In this document: piece after piece, positions 16,400 through 38,623 of the stretch
Layout: each line of letters opens with the position of its first letter
Numbering within the stretch: position 1 is the stretch's first letter
NCBI RefSeq assembly: GCF_000411975.1
Contig: NZ_ASXG01000120.1
Span: 1 to 64,000, forward strand
Source: Amycolatopsis orientalis DSM 43388
Lineage (GTDB): Bacteria > Actinomycetota > Actinomycetes > Mycobacteriales > Pseudonocardiaceae
DNA: 64,000 bases
Direction: 5' to 3'
Notes under the pieces: model-generated
Seen by the model: only the letters and a program-made list of their open reading frames with translations
What the model was told of the DNA's origin: nothing
The model's database searches: none
Made by a program: the position numbers and the translations under genes

Positions 16400-17227
16400 T
16401 CAGCCCTTGGTGCGCCGGTTGAACTTGCGCACCGCCAGGAACGCGGCCGCGACGGTGATGACGCCCCACCAGGCGAGCGCGAGCCACGCCGTGCCGCCGG
16501 CCGGGGTGCCGTTCATCAGCGCGCGCACCGCGTCCATCAGCACGGTGAACGGCTGGTTGTCCACGATCACGCGCAGCACGCCGGGCATCGCCTGGGTCGG
16601 CACGAGAGCGCTGGACGCGTACGGCACGAAGACGAGGATCATGCCGAGACCGCCGGCGCCTTCGACCGTCTTCGAGATCGAACCGAGCAGCACCGCCAGC
16701 CAGAAAACGCCGGCCGCGAACAGGACCAGCAGTCCGATCGCGGCGAGCCAGCCGAGTGCGCTGCCGCCGGGGCGGAAGCCGATCGCGAAACCGATCGCCA
16801 CCATGATCACGAACGACACGAGGCTGCGCAGCATCCCCGCGGCGACGTGGCCGACGAGCACCGCGGGGCCGAACATCGGCATCGAGCGGAAGCGTTCCAC
16901 GAGGCCCTGGGTGAGGTCCGCGGCGACGCCGACGACGGTGGTCGTCGAGTTGAAGCCGATGCTGATCGCCAGCAGGCCGGGCACCAGGTAGTCGATGTAG
17001 GCCATGCCGGGCACGTTGATCGCGGGCCCGAACATGAAGCGGAACAGCAGAAGCAGCACGACCGGCAGCGACACCGCCTGCAGCAGCATCTCCGGGTTCC
17101 GCGTGATGTGCTTGACGTTGCGCCCGATCAGCACGCGGAAGTCGGACAGCACCGAGGCGAGCCCGGCGCTTTCGGGCGCCGCGGGGATCCGCGCCCCCTC
17201 GGTTTCCCTGGACAAGGTCTGGGTCAT
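16400..17227 (-). CDS. ABC-2 type exporter permease (DrrB-like)
   Basis: Membrane subunit of 275 aa of a two-gene exporter. About six hydrophobic segments can be seen: AVSLPVVLLLLFRFMFG, a following YLVPGLLAISIGF, SLVSFVIMVAIGFAIGF, the LAAIGLLVLFAAGVFWLAVL stretch, LGMILVFVPYASSAL and a C-terminal ALAWWGVITVAAAFLAV. This is the ABC2_membrane/DrrB pattern. Its ATG overlaps the ATPase stop (TGATG), so the two are translationally coupled; the frame open to 17623 is only a shadow of the ATPase. It probably exports the polyketide product or confers self-resistance. Confidence 0.88.
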   Translation of the reverse strand: MTQTLSRETEGARIPAAPESAGLASVLSDFRVLIGRNVKHITRNPEMLLQAVSLPVVLLLLFRFMFGPAINVPGMAYIDYLVPGLLAISIGFNSTTTVVGVAADLTQGLVERFRSMPMFGPAVLVGHVAAGMLRSLVSFVIMVAIGFAIGFRPGGSALGWLAAIGLLVLFAAGVFWLAVLLGSISKTVEGAGGLGMILVFVPYASSALVPTQAMPGVLRVIVDNQPFTVLMDAVRALMNGTPAGGTAWLALAWWGVITVAAAFLAVRKFNRRTKG

Positions 17228-18150
17228 CACTTCGCTCCCGCGGTTGAGGTGAGGGTGTGGAACACGTCGTCGAGCGTCGGTTCGGACAGCTCGATCCCGG
17301 CGGGCTCGAGCCCGGCGTCGGCGACTCGGTTGAGCGTCGCCCGCACCTGGCCGGGATGGTCGATCGGGACGCTGACCGCCTCCTCCAGCAGCACGCCGCC
17401 GGTGACCTGCTGCGCGCGGCCCGCCTCGGCGTCCGACGCGAAGGTCAGCTTGAGCCGTTCGGTGCCGACGCGGCGCTTCAGCTCGGTCGCGGTGCCCTCG
17501 GCGACGACGCGGCCCTTGTCGATGACCGCGATCCGGTCGGCGAGCTGGTCGGCCTCGTCGAGGTACTGCGTGGTGAGGAGGACCGTGGTGCCGCCGTCGA
17601 GGAGTTTGCGGATCGCGTCCCACATCGCCGAGCGGCTGCGCGGGTCGAGACCCGTGGTGGGCTCGTCGAGGAACAGCACCGGCGGCGACGTGATCAGGCT
17701 GATCGCGAGGTCCAGCCTGCGCCGCATGCCGCCGGAGTAAGTCTTGACCGGGCGCTCTCCCGCCTCCACGAGGTCGAACTGCGCGAGCAGTTCGGTGGCC
17801 CGCTCCTTCGCCCGCGCGATCGGCAAATGGAACAGCCGCCCCATCATTTCCAGGTTTTCGCGTCCGGTGAGCAGTTCGTCGACCGCGGTGTTCTGTCCGG
17901 TGAGGCCGATCTGCTCGCGGACCTTGCGGGTGCGCTTGGCGACGTCGTGCCCGTTCACGGTCACGGTGCCGCCGTCGGCCTCCAGGAGGGTGCTGAGGAT
18001 CCGCACCGTCGTGGTCTTGCCGGCGCCGTTGGGGCCCAGCAGCGCGAACATCGTGCCCCGCTCGACGCTGAGGTCGACGCTTTCCAGGACGTCGACATCG
18101 CCGTAGGACTTGCGCAGCCCCCGTGCTTCGATTGCGTAGCCGGTGACCAT
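17227..18150 (-). CDS. ABC exporter ATPase (DrrA-like)
   Basis: Nucleotide-binding subunit of 307 aa. Walker A LLGPNGAGKTTT, signature TYSGGMRRRLDLA, Walker B PPVLFLDEPTTGLD and a switch region in LLTTQYLDEADQLADR are all intact. The C-terminal extension after residue 220 is typical of the daunorubicin-resistance DrrA family. ATG 18150 is preceded by GAGGAGAGG; an upstream ATG at 18177 lacks this. It forms an operon with the permease and lies 104 bp after the end of the PKS1 gene, so read-through from the PKS operon is possible. Expected role: product efflux and self-protection. Confidence 0.9.
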   Translation of the reverse strand: MVTGYAIEARGLRKSYGDVDVLESVDLSVERGTMFALLGPNGAGKTTTVRILSTLLEADGGTVTVNGHDVAKRTRKVREQIGLTGQNTAVDELLTGRENLEMMGRLFHLPIARAKERATELLAQFDLVEAGERPVKTYSGGMRRRLDLAISLITSPPVLFLDEPTTGLDPRSRSAMWDAIRKLLDGGTTVLLTTQYLDEADQLADRIAVIDKGRVVAEGTATELKRRVGTERLKLTFASDAEAGRAQQVTGGVLLEEAVSVPIDHPGQVRATLNRVADAGLEPAGIELSEPTLDDVFHTLTSTAGAK

Positions 18151-18254
18151 CGGGTTACCTCTCCTCGGTTCGGTCAAGCGGGGAAACTGTCGGGATCAAG
18201 TGGGCCACAGCGGCCGCGAGAGCGGCAATACCGGCCGCGCCCGATAGGGGTGGG

Positions 18255-28628
<10,374 letters not shown>

Positions 28629-28665
28629 CTGGAGAACCTCTTGTCGCAGAATCAGGGGCGGGTGG

Positions 28666-31600
28666 TCAGGCGCCGAGCTCGTCGTCGATGAGGGCGAACA
28701 GTTCGTCGGTGGTGGCCGCTTCGAGCGCTTCGGAACCGGAGTGGCCGCCGGAGAGCGTCTGGTGCAGCGCGGCGACGACCGCCTGCAGCCGGGGCAGGAT
28801 GCGGGACCGGTCGATCTCGGCGGCGTCGAGCGCGGCGGCCGCCGCTTCGAGCCGGTCGAGCCCGGCCTCGAGCGGGACCTCGGTTTCGCCCGCGCACAGC
28901 TGGCTCCACAGGTGCTCGGCCAGCGCCTGCGGGTTGACGTGGTCGAACGCGACCGTGGCGGGCAGCTTCAGCCCGGTGCCGGCGCCGAGCCGGTTGCGCA
29001 GGTCGACCGCGGACACCGAATCGAAGCCGAGTTCCTTGAAGGCCCGCGCGGGTTCCACCGCACCGCCGTCGTCGTACCCGGCGACCGCGGCGACCTCGCC
29101 GCGCACCAGGTCCAGCACGGTCCGGCGCTGTTCGGCCGGGCTCAGCGAGGCCAGCCGGGCGCCGAGATCGCCCGCGCCCGCCGGTTCGGCGTCGGTCTGC
29201 TCGGCCGAGGCCTCGGGGATGCCGCGCAACAGCGGACGGGGCCGGGCGAGCTGGTAGACCGGCGCGAACGCGGACCAGTCGATGTCCGCGACGACCAGCT
29301 GCGACTCGTCGTGGTCGAGGGCCTGGCCGAGGGCTTCGACGGCCAGCCGCGGATCCATCTCGGCCAATCCCATGCGGCGCAGCAGGTCGCTCGCGTCCGC
29401 GTCGACCATGCCGCCCCCGCCCCAGGACCCCCAGGCCACCGCGGTCGCGGTACGCCCCGCCGCGCGACGGCGCCGGGCGAGCGCGTCGAGGTAGGCGTTG
29501 CCCGCGGCGTAGGCGGGCTGGCCGGAGGTGCCCCAGACCGCGGCACCGGAGGACATCAGGACGAATGCGTCGAGTTCGGTGTCGCCGAGCAGCCGGTCGA
29601 GCAGCGCGGCACCGGTGACCTTCGCGCGGATCGCGGCGGTGAACTCCTCCGGCGTGACGTCGGCCAACGCGGGTTCGCGGGTCAGCACGCCAGCGGCGTG
29701 CACCACGGCGGTCGGCGGGTGTTCGGCGAGCACCTTGGCCAGCGCCGTCTCGTCCGCGACGTCGCAGGCCACGACGGTGACTCGGGTGCCGGACAGCTCC
29801 TCGACCAGCTCACGCGCGCCTTCGGCGTCGAGCCCGCGACGGCTGGTCAGCACCACGTGTTCCGCTCCGCGAGAGGCGAGCCAGCGCGCGACGTGGCCGC
29901 CGACCGCGCCGGTGCCGCCGGTGATCAGCACGGTCCCGCGCGGCTGCCATGGCTCCGGGGCATTCGCGCCGAGTGGCGCGCGCACCATTCGCTTGGCGAA
30001 CACTCCGGACGGCCGGATCGCAACCTGATCCTCGTCGTTGACGCCGGACACGAGCGCGGCGAGCTTCGGCGCGTCCGATGCGTCGGTGACGTCCACGAGA
30101 CCGCCCCAGCTGCCAGGCTGGTCCAGGGCGACCACGGTGCCGAGGCCCCACACCGAAGCGGCTTCGGGGTCGGCGTCGGAGAAGGCGTCGACCGCGACCG
30201 CGCCTCGGGTGACGACCCACGCCGGAGCGTCGATCTCGTTGTCGCGCAAGGCTTGCAGCAGCGCGATTGTGTTGAGTGTCGGGTTCTCGTCGTAGGCGAG
30301 CAGCGACAGGACACCGTCAAACGGACGGACTGCGGTCGCTTCGCCAACCAGTTCGGCCAACGCCGCGCGGGTGTAGTCGGCGGCCACCAAGCGGACCACG
30401 TCGCCCTGTTCGGCCAGCGCGTCCGCCAGTTCGGTTGCCTGCGCCACCCCAGCGGGGACGACGACCAGCCAACTGCCGGTGAACCCGCTGGCCACGCCGG
30501 ACAGCGGCGACCACGACACGCGGTACCGCCATGAGTCCACCGTGGACAGTTCGGTACGGCGGCTGTGCCACGCGGCCAGCGCCGGGACGACCTCGGCGAG
30601 CGGTCCAGTGCCGACGCCGAGCCGGGCGGCGAGCGCGTGGACGTCGCCGCCGGTCACGTCCTGCCAGAACTCCTGGTCGGCGACCGGCGTGGCCGGCGCT
30701 GCCGCGGCGGCTTCCTCTTCCTGCCAGAAACGCTTGTGCTGGAACGGATAGGTCGGCAGATCGGCGAGCTGGCCGCCGGGGACAAGGGAGAGCCAGTCGA
30801 CCGAACCGCCGCGGACCGCGTACTCCGCCATCGAGGTCGCGAACCGGGTCAGGTCGCCCTCGTCGCGGCGCAGGGTGCCGCCGACCGAGCCGACGTGCCC
30901 GCTCTCGTCCAGCGTCTCCTGGATGCTCATGGCCAGCACCGGGTGCGGGCTGATCTCGATGAACCGCGTGTAGCCCGCTTCGGCGAGCTGCGCGACGACC
31001 GGGGCGAACCGGACTGTGCGGCGCAGGTTGGCGAACCAGTACGCGGCATCCACAGTGGACTCTTCGACCGCGTCGAGGGTGACCGTGGAGGTCATCGCGA
31101 CGTCCCCGCGCCTCGGCTGGATCGGGGCGAGGTCGGTGAGCAGCCGGTCCGAGAGGTGTTCGACGTGCGCCGAGTGCGACGCATAGTCCACCGGGACCAG
31201 CTTCGCGCGGAAGTCCTCGGCCACCAGCTGGTCACGCAGCTCTTCGAGGGCTTCGGTGTCCCCGGACAGCACCGCGGACGTCGCGCCGTTGTCGGCCGCG
31301 ACCGAAATCCGGCCGTCCCACGCACCGACCCGCGCCTCCAGTTCGGTCGCCGGGAGGCCCGCCGCGAGCATGCCGCCGCCGCGTCCGCCGAGGACGTCGC
31401 CGATCGCCTTGCTCCGCAGCGCAACCACCAGCGCACCGTCCTCAAGCGACAGTGCACCCGAGACAGTCGCGGCGGCGATCTCGCCCTGTGAGTGGCCGAT
31501 CACCATGTCCGGCTCGACGCCGTGCGCACGCCACAACGCGGCCAGCGAAACCATGACCGCCCACAGCATTGGCTGCACGACGTCGACCCGGTCGGCCGGC

Positions 31601-33399
31601 GGCGTGCCGGGCTCGCCCCGGAGGACTTCGATGACCGACCAGTCGGTGAACTTCCGCAGCGCGGCGTCGCATTCGGACATCCGGGCAGCGAAGGCCGGGG
31701 ACTGCTCGATGAGGTCGAGCGCCATGCCAGTCCACTGTGAACCCTGGCCGGGGAAGACGAAGACCGTCCGGCCACGCACGTCCGCGGTGCCGGTGAGCAC
31801 GTCGGGGCGGGAAGCACCGGAAGCCAACGCACGCAACGCTTCCGCGGCCTGTGCGCGGTCCCGCGCGACAACGACCGCGCGGTGCTCCAGCGGCGCGCGA
31901 CCGGTGGCGAGGGTGTGTACGACATCCGCGAGGGCACTGTCCACTTCCGCCAGTCGCCCAGCGGATTCGGCCAGCGCGGCGGGCGTCTTCGCCGACAGAG
32001 CCAGGGGGTAGACGGGGGCCGAGGCGGACTCGACCTCCTCGGCCACCGGAGCCTGCTCCAAGATCACGTGCGCGTTCGTCCCGCTCACGCCGAACGACGA
32101 CACCGCCGCCCGCCGCGGCCGGTTCACCTCGGGCCACGCCTGCGGTTCGGTGAGCAGTTCGACCGCACCGGAGGTCCAGTCGACGTGCTTCGACGGCGTG
32201 CCGACGTGCAGCGTCTTCGGCAACCGGGCGTGCCGCAGCGCCTGCACCATCTTGATCACGCCCGCGACGCCGGCGGCGGCTTGCGGGTGGCCCATGTTCG
32301 ATTTGATCGACCCGAGCAGCAACGGCGCGCCGGTGCTGCGCTGACCGTAGGTTTCCAGCAGCGACTGGGCTTCGATCGGGTCGCCCAACGCGGTTCCGGT
32401 GCCATGCGCCTCGACGGCGTCCACATCGGACACTGAGAGACCCGCGTCGGCGAGCGCAGCCTCGATCACGCGGACCTGCGAAGGACCGTTGGGTGCGGAG
32501 AAACCGTTGCTGGCCCCGTCCTGGTTCACCGCCGAGCCGCGCAGCAGCGCGAGCACGCGGTGCCCGTTGCGCTGCGCGTCGGAAAGCCGCTCCAGGACCA
32601 GTACCCCGACACCCTCGGCCCACGAAGTGCCATCCGCGGCGTCGGAGAACGACTTGCTCCGGCCGTCCGCGGCGAGACCGCGACGGCTGCAGAAGTCCAC
32701 GAACATCTCCGGCGTGCCCATCACCGCGACCCCGCTGGCCAGCGCGAGCGTGCAGTCGCCGCGACGCAGCCCCTGCGCGGCCAGGTGCAGCGCGACCAGC
32801 GAAGACGAGCACGCGGTGTCCACCGAAACCGACGGACCTTCGAGGCCGAGCGTGTAGGAAACCTGGCCGGACACGAGACTGCCGTCCGGGCTGCCGCCGC
32901 TGTAGTCGTGGTACATCACACCGGCGTACACGCCGGTCGAGCTGCCCTTGAGTCCGTGCGGGTCGAGGCCGGCGCGCTCGAACGCCTCCCACGAGGCTTC
33001 GAGCAGGATCCGCTGCTGCGGGTCGGCGCGGCGCGCGTCGCGCGGGCTGATGCCGAAGAACTCGGCGTCGAAATCCGCCGCGTCGTAAAGGAAACCGCCG
33101 TGGCGGGTGTAGGTCTTGCCGGGCCGCTCCGGCGTCGGGTCGTAGACGCCCTCGAGGTCCCAGCCGCGGTCGGCGGGGAACTCCCCGATCGCGTCGCGGC
33201 CCTGCTCGACGAGGTCCCACAGGTCGTCCGGCGTCCGCACGCCCCCGGGGTAACGGCAGCTCATGCCGATGATCGCGATCGGCTCGGTGTCGCGCGCCTC
33301 CAGCTCGTGCAGCCGGCGGCGGGCCTGTTTGAGGTCGGCCGTCGCACGCTTGAGGTAGTCGCGGAGCTTGTCCTCGTTGCTCATGGTCTGCCCGTTCAT
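28666..33399 (-). CDS. Type I modular polyketide synthase, one module (PKS2)
   Basis: One module, KS-AT-KR-ACP, 1577 aa. KS Cys197, His332, His371. AT Ser637 in GHSQGE with YASH at 739-742, the methylmalonyl-CoA signature and the only such AT in the window. No DH. KR about 1155-1325 with TGGTGAVGG, no LDD, Trp1289 eight residues before Tyr1297 and Gln (not His) at the position that separates A1 from A2, so an A1-type ketoreductase is predicted. ACP Ser1461. The module should give a hydroxyl next to a methyl branch. ATG 33399 overlaps the PKS3 stop by 4 nt (ATGA); an in-frame ATG at 33384 is an alternative. The N-terminal helix ([20 protein letters not shown]) is a docking domain; the C-terminus ends [13 protein letters not shown]. 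Confidence 0.95.
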   Translation of the reverse strand: MNGQTMSNEDKLRDYLKRATADLKQARRRLHELEARDTEPIAIIGMSCRYPGGVRTPDDLWDLVEQGRDAIGEFPADRGWDLEGVYDPTPERPGKTYTRHGGFLYDAADFDAEFFGISPRDARRADPQQRILLEASWEAFERAGLDPHGLKGSSTGVYAGVMYHDYSGGSPDGSLVSGQVSYTLGLEGPSVSVDTACSSSLVALHLAAQGLRRGDCTLALASGVAVMGTPEMFVDFCSRRGLAADGRSKSFSDAADGTSWAEGVGVLVLERLSDAQRNGHRVLALLRGSAVNQDGASNGFSAPNGPSQVRVIEAALADAGLSVSDVDAVEAHGTGTALGDPIEAQSLLETYGQRSTGAPLLLGSIKSNMGHPQAAAGVAGVIKMVQALRHARLPKTLHVGTPSKHVDWTSGAVELLTEPQAWPEVNRPRRAAVSSFGVSGTNAHVILEQAPVAEEVESASAPVYPLALSAKTPAALAESAGRLAEVDSALADVVHTLATGRAPLEHRAVVVARDRAQAAEALRALASGASRPDVLTGTADVRGRTVFVFPGQGSQWTGMALDLIEQSPAFAARMSECDAALRKFTDWSVIEVLRGEPGTPPADRVDVVQPMLWAVMVSLAALWRAHGVEPDMVIGHSQGEIAAATVSGALSLEDGALVVALRSKAIGDVLGGRGGGMLAAGLPATELEARVGAWDGRISVAADNGATSAVLSGDTEALEELRDQLVAEDFRAKLVPVDYASHSAHVEHLSDRLLTDLAPIQPRRGDVAMTSTVTLDAVEESTVDAAYWFANLRRTVRFAPVVAQLAEAGYTRFIEISPHPVLAMSIQETLDESGHVGSVGGTLRRDEGDLTRFATSMAEYAVRGGSVDWLSLVPGGQLADLPTYPFQHKRFWQEEEAAAAAPATPVADQEFWQDVTGGDVHALAARLGVGTGPLAEVVPALAAWHSRRTELSTVDSWRYRVSWSPLSGVASGFTGSWLVVVPAGVAQATELADALAEQGDVVRLVAADYTRAALAELVGEATAVRPFDGVLSLLAYDENPTLNTIALLQALRDNEIDAPAWVVTRGAVAVDAFSDADPEAASVWGLGTVVALDQPGSWGGLVDVTDASDAPKLAALVSGVNDEDQVAIRPSGVFAKRMVRAPLGANAPEPWQPRGTVLITGGTGAVGGHVARWLASRGAEHVVLTSRRGLDAEGARELVEELSGTRVTVVACDVADETALAKVLAEHPPTAVVHAAGVLTREPALADVTPEEFTAAIRAKVTGAALLDRLLGDTELDAFVLMSSGAAVWGTSGQPAYAAGNAYLDALARRRRAAGRTATAVAWGSWGGGGMVDADASDLLRRMGLAEMDPRLAVEALGQALDHDESQLVVADIDWSAFAPVYQLARPRPLLRGIPEASAEQTDAEPAGAGDLGARLASLSPAEQRRTVLDLVRGEVAAVAGYDDGGAVEPARAFKELGFDSVSAVDLRNRLGAGTGLKLPATVAFDHVNPQALAEHLWSQLCAGETEVPLEAGLDRLEAAAAALDAAEIDRSRILPRLQAVVAALHQTLSGGHSGSEALEAATTDELFALIDDELGA

Positions 33400-36300
33400 G
33401 AGATGCCCAATTCGTCGTCCAGGACGGCAAACAGCTCGTCGTCGGTGGCCTCGTCCAGATCGGCTTCGGTGGCGGCTCCGGCGTGCGCGTCGGTCCACTT
33501 GCGCACCAGCGCGTCCAGCCGCGCGGTGACCTTCGCGGTCGATCCGTTCAGCGTTCCGGCCGCGCCGCCCAGGAGGGCTTCCAGCCGGTCGATCTCGCTG
33601 AGCAGGGGTTCGGCCGGACCGCGGCCGGCGCCGAGCAGCTCGTGCAGGCGGCGAGCCAGCGCGGCCGGGGTCGGGTGGTCGAACACGATGGTCGCGGTCA
33701 GCTTGAGACCGGTGCGCGCGCCGAGCTGGTTGCGCAGTTCGACGGAGGTGAGGGAGTCGAAGCCCATCTCCTGGAACGCGCGGTCCGGCTCGACCGCCGT
33801 GGCACCGGCAAAGCCGAGGATGGCCGCGACCTGGTCCGACACCACGCCGAGCAGGTACTCCTCGCGCTCGGCCTCGGGAACGGTCGCCAGCCGAGACACG
33901 GGAGCTTTCTTGACCGGACGGCGCGCCATGCCCCGGAGCACCGGCGGCAGGTCGTCTGTCCGAGCGCGCAGCGCGGCCTGGTCCAGGCGGACCGGGGCGA
34001 GCACGGGTTCGGCCGAGGCGAGGGAGGCGTCCAGGAGTGCGAGCGCTTCGGCGGTCGCCATCGGCGGCGTGCCCAGGCGGCGGAGCCGGCGGAAGTCCGC
34101 TTCGGACAGTTCGCCCGCCATGCCGCCGTCTTCGGACCACGCGCCCCAGCACAGCGAAGTCGCTGGGAGTCCTTGCGCGCGGCGGTGTTCGGCCAGTTCG
34201 TCCAGGAAAGCATTGGCCGCGGCGTATCCGGCCTGCCCGGCGGCGAGGACCGTGCTGGCGGCCGACGAGAACAGGACGAACGCGTCCAGGTCGCCGGTCA
34301 GCTCGTGCAGGTTCCACGCACCGTCGACCTTCGGGGCGAAGACGCGGGCGGTTTCTTCCTCGGTGAGCGTCTCGACCCGACCGGCCGACGGTACGCCCGC
34401 CGCGTGCATGACCGCCGAGAGTGGACCGACCTTGGCGAGGAGGTTCCGGACCGAGTCCGCGTCGGTGACGTCACAGCTCTCCACCGCAACCGTCGCGCCG
34501 AGTGCGGCCAGCTCCTCGCTCAGCTCGGCCGCACCGGGGGCGTCCGCGCCGCGACGGCTGGTCAGGACGAGGTTCCGCACCCCGTGCTTGGTCACGAGGT
34601 GCCGGGCGACGACCGCGCCGAGTCCGCCGGTGCCGCCGGTGATCAGGACCTTGTCCCAGTTCAGCTCGGCCGGTGCCGCGGCGGCCGCGGTGAAGCGCGG
34701 GGCGAAGACCTGGCCGGCGCGCACCGCCGTTTCGGGCTCGCCGGTGGCCAGCGCGACGTCGGGGTCGCCGTCGACCAGTGCGAAGCGCCCGGGATTCTCC
34801 GCCTCGGCAGCGCGGACGAGACCCCAGGCCGGGGCCAGCGCCGGGTCGACGTCTTCGCCGTGCACGGACACCGCGCCGCGCGTGACCACGGCGAGCCGAC
34901 CGTCGCCGTCGAGGGTCTCCTGGATCGCGGCGAGGACCTGAGCAGCGACAGCACGCGCGGCTTCCGGCACCCGACGCTCCGGAGTGGACACTTCGAGGAT
35001 CCGGAAGCCGTGCTGTCCGCCGGTGTTCGCGACCGGCTCCCAATTGACCCGGTACAGCGGGTCTTTCGTGGGGACCGCCTTCAGCGCCCGCGCGGCAAGT
35101 GCCTCGACTGTCAGCACCGGGCCGCCGGTGGCGTCGGCGATCTGCACGGTGATCGTGTCGGTGCCCGCCGGGGCGACCCGGACCCGCAGCGACGACGCGC
35201 CCGGCGAGTGCACGGTGGTGCCGCTGAACGAGAACGGCAACATCGGTTCGGCCCCGCCTTCGGGCGCCGGGCCGAGGAGTTGTGCGTGCAGAGCGGCGTC
35301 GAGCAGAGCGGGATGGACGCCGTAGTCGCGGGCCTCGGCACCGTCGGGAAGCTTGACCTCCGCGTAGATGACGTCGCCGTCCTGCCACATCGCCTGCAGG
35401 CCTTGGAAGGCCGGACCGTAGTCGTAGCCCAAGTCGGCGAGCGTCGCGTACGGGTCGTCCAGCTCGACCTTGCGGGCACCGGTGGGCGGCCATTCGGTGA
35501 GGTCGAACGAAGGCGGATCTGCTTTCGGGGCAACGAAACCGCTCGCGTGGCGGGTCCAGGCTTCCGCTCTGTCCGGTCGCGAGTGGACGGTGACGGCGCG
35601 GCGGCCGTTCTCGTCCGGACCCTCGACGGCGACCTGGATCGCCGCGCTCTCAGTGAGGGTGAGCGGGGCTTCGAGGGTGAGTTCTTCGAGATACGCGCAT
35701 CCCGCCTCCTCTGCGGCGCGGTGCACCAGCTCGACAAACGCCGTGCCGGGGACGAGAACCGTGCCGAGCACGACGTGGTCGGCGACCCAGCCGACGCTGC
35801 TGGCAGACAGACGGCCGGTGAGGACCACAGCGTCGGTTTCGGGCAGGTGGACGACCGAACTCAGCATCGGGTGCCCGGCGGGGCGCTGGCCGTGCTCCGT
35901 TGCGTCGCCGCTGGCTGTGTCGGCGGGGAGCCAGTAGCGGGTGCGACGGAAGGCGTAGGTCGGCAGGTCGACGCGGCGTGCGCCCGGATAGAACGCGGTC
36001 CAGTCGACCGGGACGCCGCGGGCATGCAGCGTCGCCAGCGCGGTGACGGCGGTGACCGCTTCGTCCCGGTCCTTGCGCAGGGCGGGGACGAACGCGAAGG
36101 TGCCGTCGTCGAAGCTTTGCTGGGCAGCGGCGGTGAGCACCGCGGACGGTCCGATCTCGACAAACGTCCGGACACCTTCGTCCACCAGCTGCTGAACCCC
36201 GGCGTGGAACCGAACTGCGGCGCGGACCTGGCGCACCCAGTAGTCCGGAGTGGACAGGTCCTCGGCGACGCCGACCGTTGAGACGATCGGGATCTTCGGC

Positions 36301-38525
36301 TTCGCGTAGGTGAGTTTTTCGGCCGCGACGGCGAATTCGGCGAGCATCGGCTCCATCAGCGGCGAGTGGAACGCGTGCGACACCTTGAGCTTCGAAGACT
36401 TCCGTCCGGCGAACTCCGCCACCACCTCGGCGACCGCCTCCTCCGCGCCGGAAAGCACCACCGAGTCCGGGCCGTTGATCGCGGCGATGCTGACCTGGCC
36501 GGTCAGGTGCGGCGTGACCTCGTCCTCGGTCGCCTGCAGGGCCACCATCGAGCCGCCGGAGGGCAGCGCCTGCATCAGGCGCGCCCGCGCACCCACCAGC
36601 GCGGCCGCGTCCGGGAGCGAGAGAATCCCCGCGACGTGCGCGGCGGCCAGCTCACCGATCGAATGGCCGAGCAAGCAGTCCGGCTTGATGCCCCACGACG
36701 CGAACAGCCGAAACAGCGCCACCTCGACGGCGAACAACGCCGGCTGCGTGAAGCCAGTGCGCTCCAGTTCGGCGGCATCGTCGAGGACTGTCTTCAGTGG
36801 ACGGTCCAAGTGCGGATCGAGTTCGGCGCACACCGTGTCGAGGTCCTCGGCAAACACCGGGTACTTCGCGGCGAGTTCGGTGCCCATCCCGGCGCGCTGC
36901 GCGCCCTGGCCGGTGAAGAGGAACGCGGTACGGCCGTTGGTGCGGCGATCCCGGACTTCGCGCAGCTCGTCGCGAGTGGCACCGACGAGCACCGCGCGGT
37001 GGTCAAGCAGGGACCTCGTGGTGGCCAAGGAGAAACCGATGTCAGTGGGCGAACCTTCGACCGCCGCCAGCTGGTCCAGTTGGGCATCGAGCGTGTCCGC
37101 GCTGTCCGCGGACACCGGCCAAGCCAGCACCGGCGCTTCAGCTGGTGCAGCGGCTTCCTCGATCGGCTCGGCCTGCTCGACGATCACGTGCGCGTTGGTG
37201 CCGCTGATGCCGAACGACGACACCGCGGCGCGCCGAGCACGGCCGGTCTCCGGCCACGGCCGCGCCTCGGTGAGCAACTCGACCGCGCCAGCCGACCAGT
37301 CCACGTGCGGCGAAGGCGCGTCGACGTGCAGGGTCTTCGGCAGCACTCCGTGCCTGATCGCTTCCACGACCTTGATCACGCCGCCGACCCCGGCCGCGGC
37401 CTGGGTGTGCCCGATGTTCGACTTGAGCGAGCCCAGCCACAGCGGCTCGGTCCGGTCCTGGCCGTAGGTCGCGAGCAGCGCCTGCGCCTCGATCGGGTCG
37501 CCGAGCTTCGTGCCGGTGCCGTGTCCCTCGACGAGGTCGACGTCCGCCGTCGTCAGCCCGGCGGAATCGAGCGCCTGGCGAATCACGCGTTGCTGCGCGG
37601 GTCCATTAGGGACAGTCAGACCGCTCGACGCGCCATCGGAGTTCACTGCGGAGCCGCGGATCACCGCGAGCACCGGGTGCCCGTTGCGGCGGGCTTCGGA
37701 AAGCCGCTCGACCACGAGGACGCCCGCGCCCTCGCCCCAGCCCGTCCCGTCGGCCGCGGCGGCGAACGCCTTGCACCGGCCGTCGTCGGAAAGGCCGCGC
37801 TGCTCGGAGAAATACACGAAGGTCTCCGGAGTGGCCATTACCGTGACACCGCCGACCAGCGCCAGCGAACAGTCGCCGCGGCGGAGTGCTTGCGCCGCCC
37901 AGTGCAGCGCGACCAGCGACGACGAGCACGCGGTGTCGACGCTCACCGCCGGTCCTTCGAGGCCGAGCGCGTAAGCGACCCGGCCGGAAACGACACTGCC
38001 AGCCGCCGCGTGTCCGGCGTAGTCGTGGTACATCACGCCGGTGAACACGCCGGTTTCGCTGCCGCGCAACGTCTCCGGCACGATCCCGGCGCGTTCCAGC
38101 GCGGTCCACGAGGTTTCCAGCAGGATTCGCTGCTGCGCGTCCATCGACTGTGCTTCGCGCGGCGAGATGCCGAAGAACTCCGGGTCGAATTCCGCCGCGT
38201 CGTAAAGGAAACCGGCCTCGCGCGTGTTCGTGGTGCCGGGTCGTTCGCCGGTGGGGTCGTACAGCGTGTCCAGCGGCCAGCCGCGGTCCTCGGGGAAGCC
38301 GCCGATCGCGTCGGTTCCAGTGGCGATGAGGTTCCACAGGTCCTCGGGCGACGTGACGCCGCCCGGGTACCGGCAGGCCATGCCGACGATCGCGATCGGC
38401 TCGCCGTCGCGTTCGCGGGTTTCCTGCAGCGCCCGCTTCGCTTCGCGAAGATCGGTCGTCGCGCGTTTGAGGTATGCGAGCAGTTTGCGCTCGTTCTCGC
38501 CGCCGGACTGGAAGTCGCTACTCAC
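33396..38525 (-). CDS. Type I modular polyketide synthase, one module (PKS3)
   Basis: One module, KS-AT-DH-KR-ACP, 1709 aa, first gene of the three-PKS operon. KS Cys200 with His335 and His373. AT Ser622 in GHSIGE and HAFH 717-720 (malonyl-CoA). DH His917 in [10 protein letters not shown] and Asp1076 in LLDAALH, both intact. KR about 1290-1465 (TGGTGGLG, Tyr1434) but with PSA where B-type enzymes have LDD and Val where A-type have Trp, so its stereochemical type cannot be called. ACP Ser1591. There is no loading module: the protein begins with an ordinary docking helix ([20 protein letters not shown]), implying an upstream partner not in this window. It starts with GTG. A TAGGGGT promoter lies 78 bp upstream, so it is transcribed separately from the glycosyltransferase-like gene. 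Confidence 0.93.
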   Translation of the reverse strand: MSSDFQSGGENERKLLAYLKRATTDLREAKRALQETRERDGEPIAIVGMACRYPGGVTSPEDLWNLIATGTDAIGGFPEDRGWPLDTLYDPTGERPGTTNTREAGFLYDAAEFDPEFFGISPREAQSMDAQQRILLETSWTALERAGIVPETLRGSETGVFTGVMYHDYAGHAAAGSVVSGRVAYALGLEGPAVSVDTACSSSLVALHWAAQALRRGDCSLALVGGVTVMATPETFVYFSEQRGLSDDGRCKAFAAAADGTGWGEGAGVLVVERLSEARRNGHPVLAVIRGSAVNSDGASSGLTVPNGPAQQRVIRQALDSAGLTTADVDLVEGHGTGTKLGDPIEAQALLATYGQDRTEPLWLGSLKSNIGHTQAAAGVGGVIKVVEAIRHGVLPKTLHVDAPSPHVDWSAGAVELLTEARPWPETGRARRAAVSSFGISGTNAHVIVEQAEPIEEAAAPAEAPVLAWPVSADSADTLDAQLDQLAAVEGSPTDIGFSLATTRSLLDHRAVLVGATRDELREVRDRRTNGRTAFLFTGQGAQRAGMGTELAAKYPVFAEDLDTVCAELDPHLDRPLKTVLDDAAELERTGFTQPALFAVEVALFRLFASWGIKPDCLLGHSIGELAAAHVAGILSLPDAAALVGARARLMQALPSGGSMVALQATEDEVTPHLTGQVSIAAINGPDSVVLSGAEEAVAEVVAEFAGRKSSKLKVSHAFHSPLMEPMLAEFAVAAEKLTYAKPKIPIVSTVGVAEDLSTPDYWVRQVRAAVRFHAGVQQLVDEGVRTFVEIGPSAVLTAAAQQSFDDGTFAFVPALRKDRDEAVTAVTALATLHARGVPVDWTAFYPGARRVDLPTYAFRRTRYWLPADTASGDATEHGQRPAGHPMLSSVVHLPETDAVVLTGRLSASSVGWVADHVVLGTVLVPGTAFVELVHRAAEEAGCAYLEELTLEAPLTLTESAAIQVAVEGPDENGRRAVTVHSRPDRAEAWTRHASGFVAPKADPPSFDLTEWPPTGARKVELDDPYATLADLGYDYGPAFQGLQAMWQDGDVIYAEVKLPDGAEARDYGVHPALLDAALHAQLLGPAPEGGAEPMLPFSFSGTTVHSPGASSLRVRVAPAGTDTITVQIADATGGPVLTVEALAARALKAVPTKDPLYRVNWEPVANTGGQHGFRILEVSTPERRVPEAARAVAAQVLAAIQETLDGDGRLAVVTRGAVSVHGEDVDPALAPAWGLVRAAEAENPGRFALVDGDPDVALATGEPETAVRAGQVFAPRFTAAAAAPAELNWDKVLITGGTGGLGAVVARHLVTKHGVRNLVLTSRRGADAPGAAELSEELAALGATVAVESCDVTDADSVRNLLAKVGPLSAVMHAAGVPSAGRVETLTEEETARVFAPKVDGAWNLHELTGDLDAFVLFSSAASTVLAAGQAGYAAANAFLDELAEHRRAQGLPATSLCWGAWSEDGGMAGELSEADFRRLRRLGTPPMATAEALALLDASLASAEPVLAPVRLDQAALRARTDDLPPVLRGMARRPVKKAPVSRLATVPEAEREEYLLGVVSDQVAAILGFAGATAVEPDRAFQEMGFDSLTSVELRNQLGARTGLKLTATIVFDHPTPAALARRLHELLGAGRGPAEPLLSEIDRLEALLGGAAGTLNGSTAKVTARLDALVRKWTDAHAGAATEADLDEATDDELFAVLDDELGIS

Positions 38526-38576
38526 GCCAATCGCCCCGCCTAACCGCGAAAAAGGGTGGAAAGTGCCACGTCGGGA

Positions 38577-38613
38577 ACGCTACCGACGGCACCGGCGTGC
38601 CCCCACCCCTAGC
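38577..38613 (-). promoter_or_regulatory. TAGGGGT composite promoter of the PKS3-PKS2-PKS1 operon
   Basis: Minus strand: GCTAGGGGTGG (38613-38603), then 22 nt between TAGGGGT and TAGCGT (38582-38577). The first bases, GGGGCCGCTAGGGGTGGG, match the PKS4 promoter almost exactly. Confidence 0.65.
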
Positions 38614-38623
38614 GGCCCCACAT

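Noticed and set aside
18243-18253. GATAGGGGTGG upstream of the DrrAB-like operon as a seventh TAGGGGT promoter
   Set aside because: It points away from the operon (plus strand) and has no -10 in the right place on the minus strand, though its distance to the ATPase start is in the usual range. It may be chance or a reversed site.
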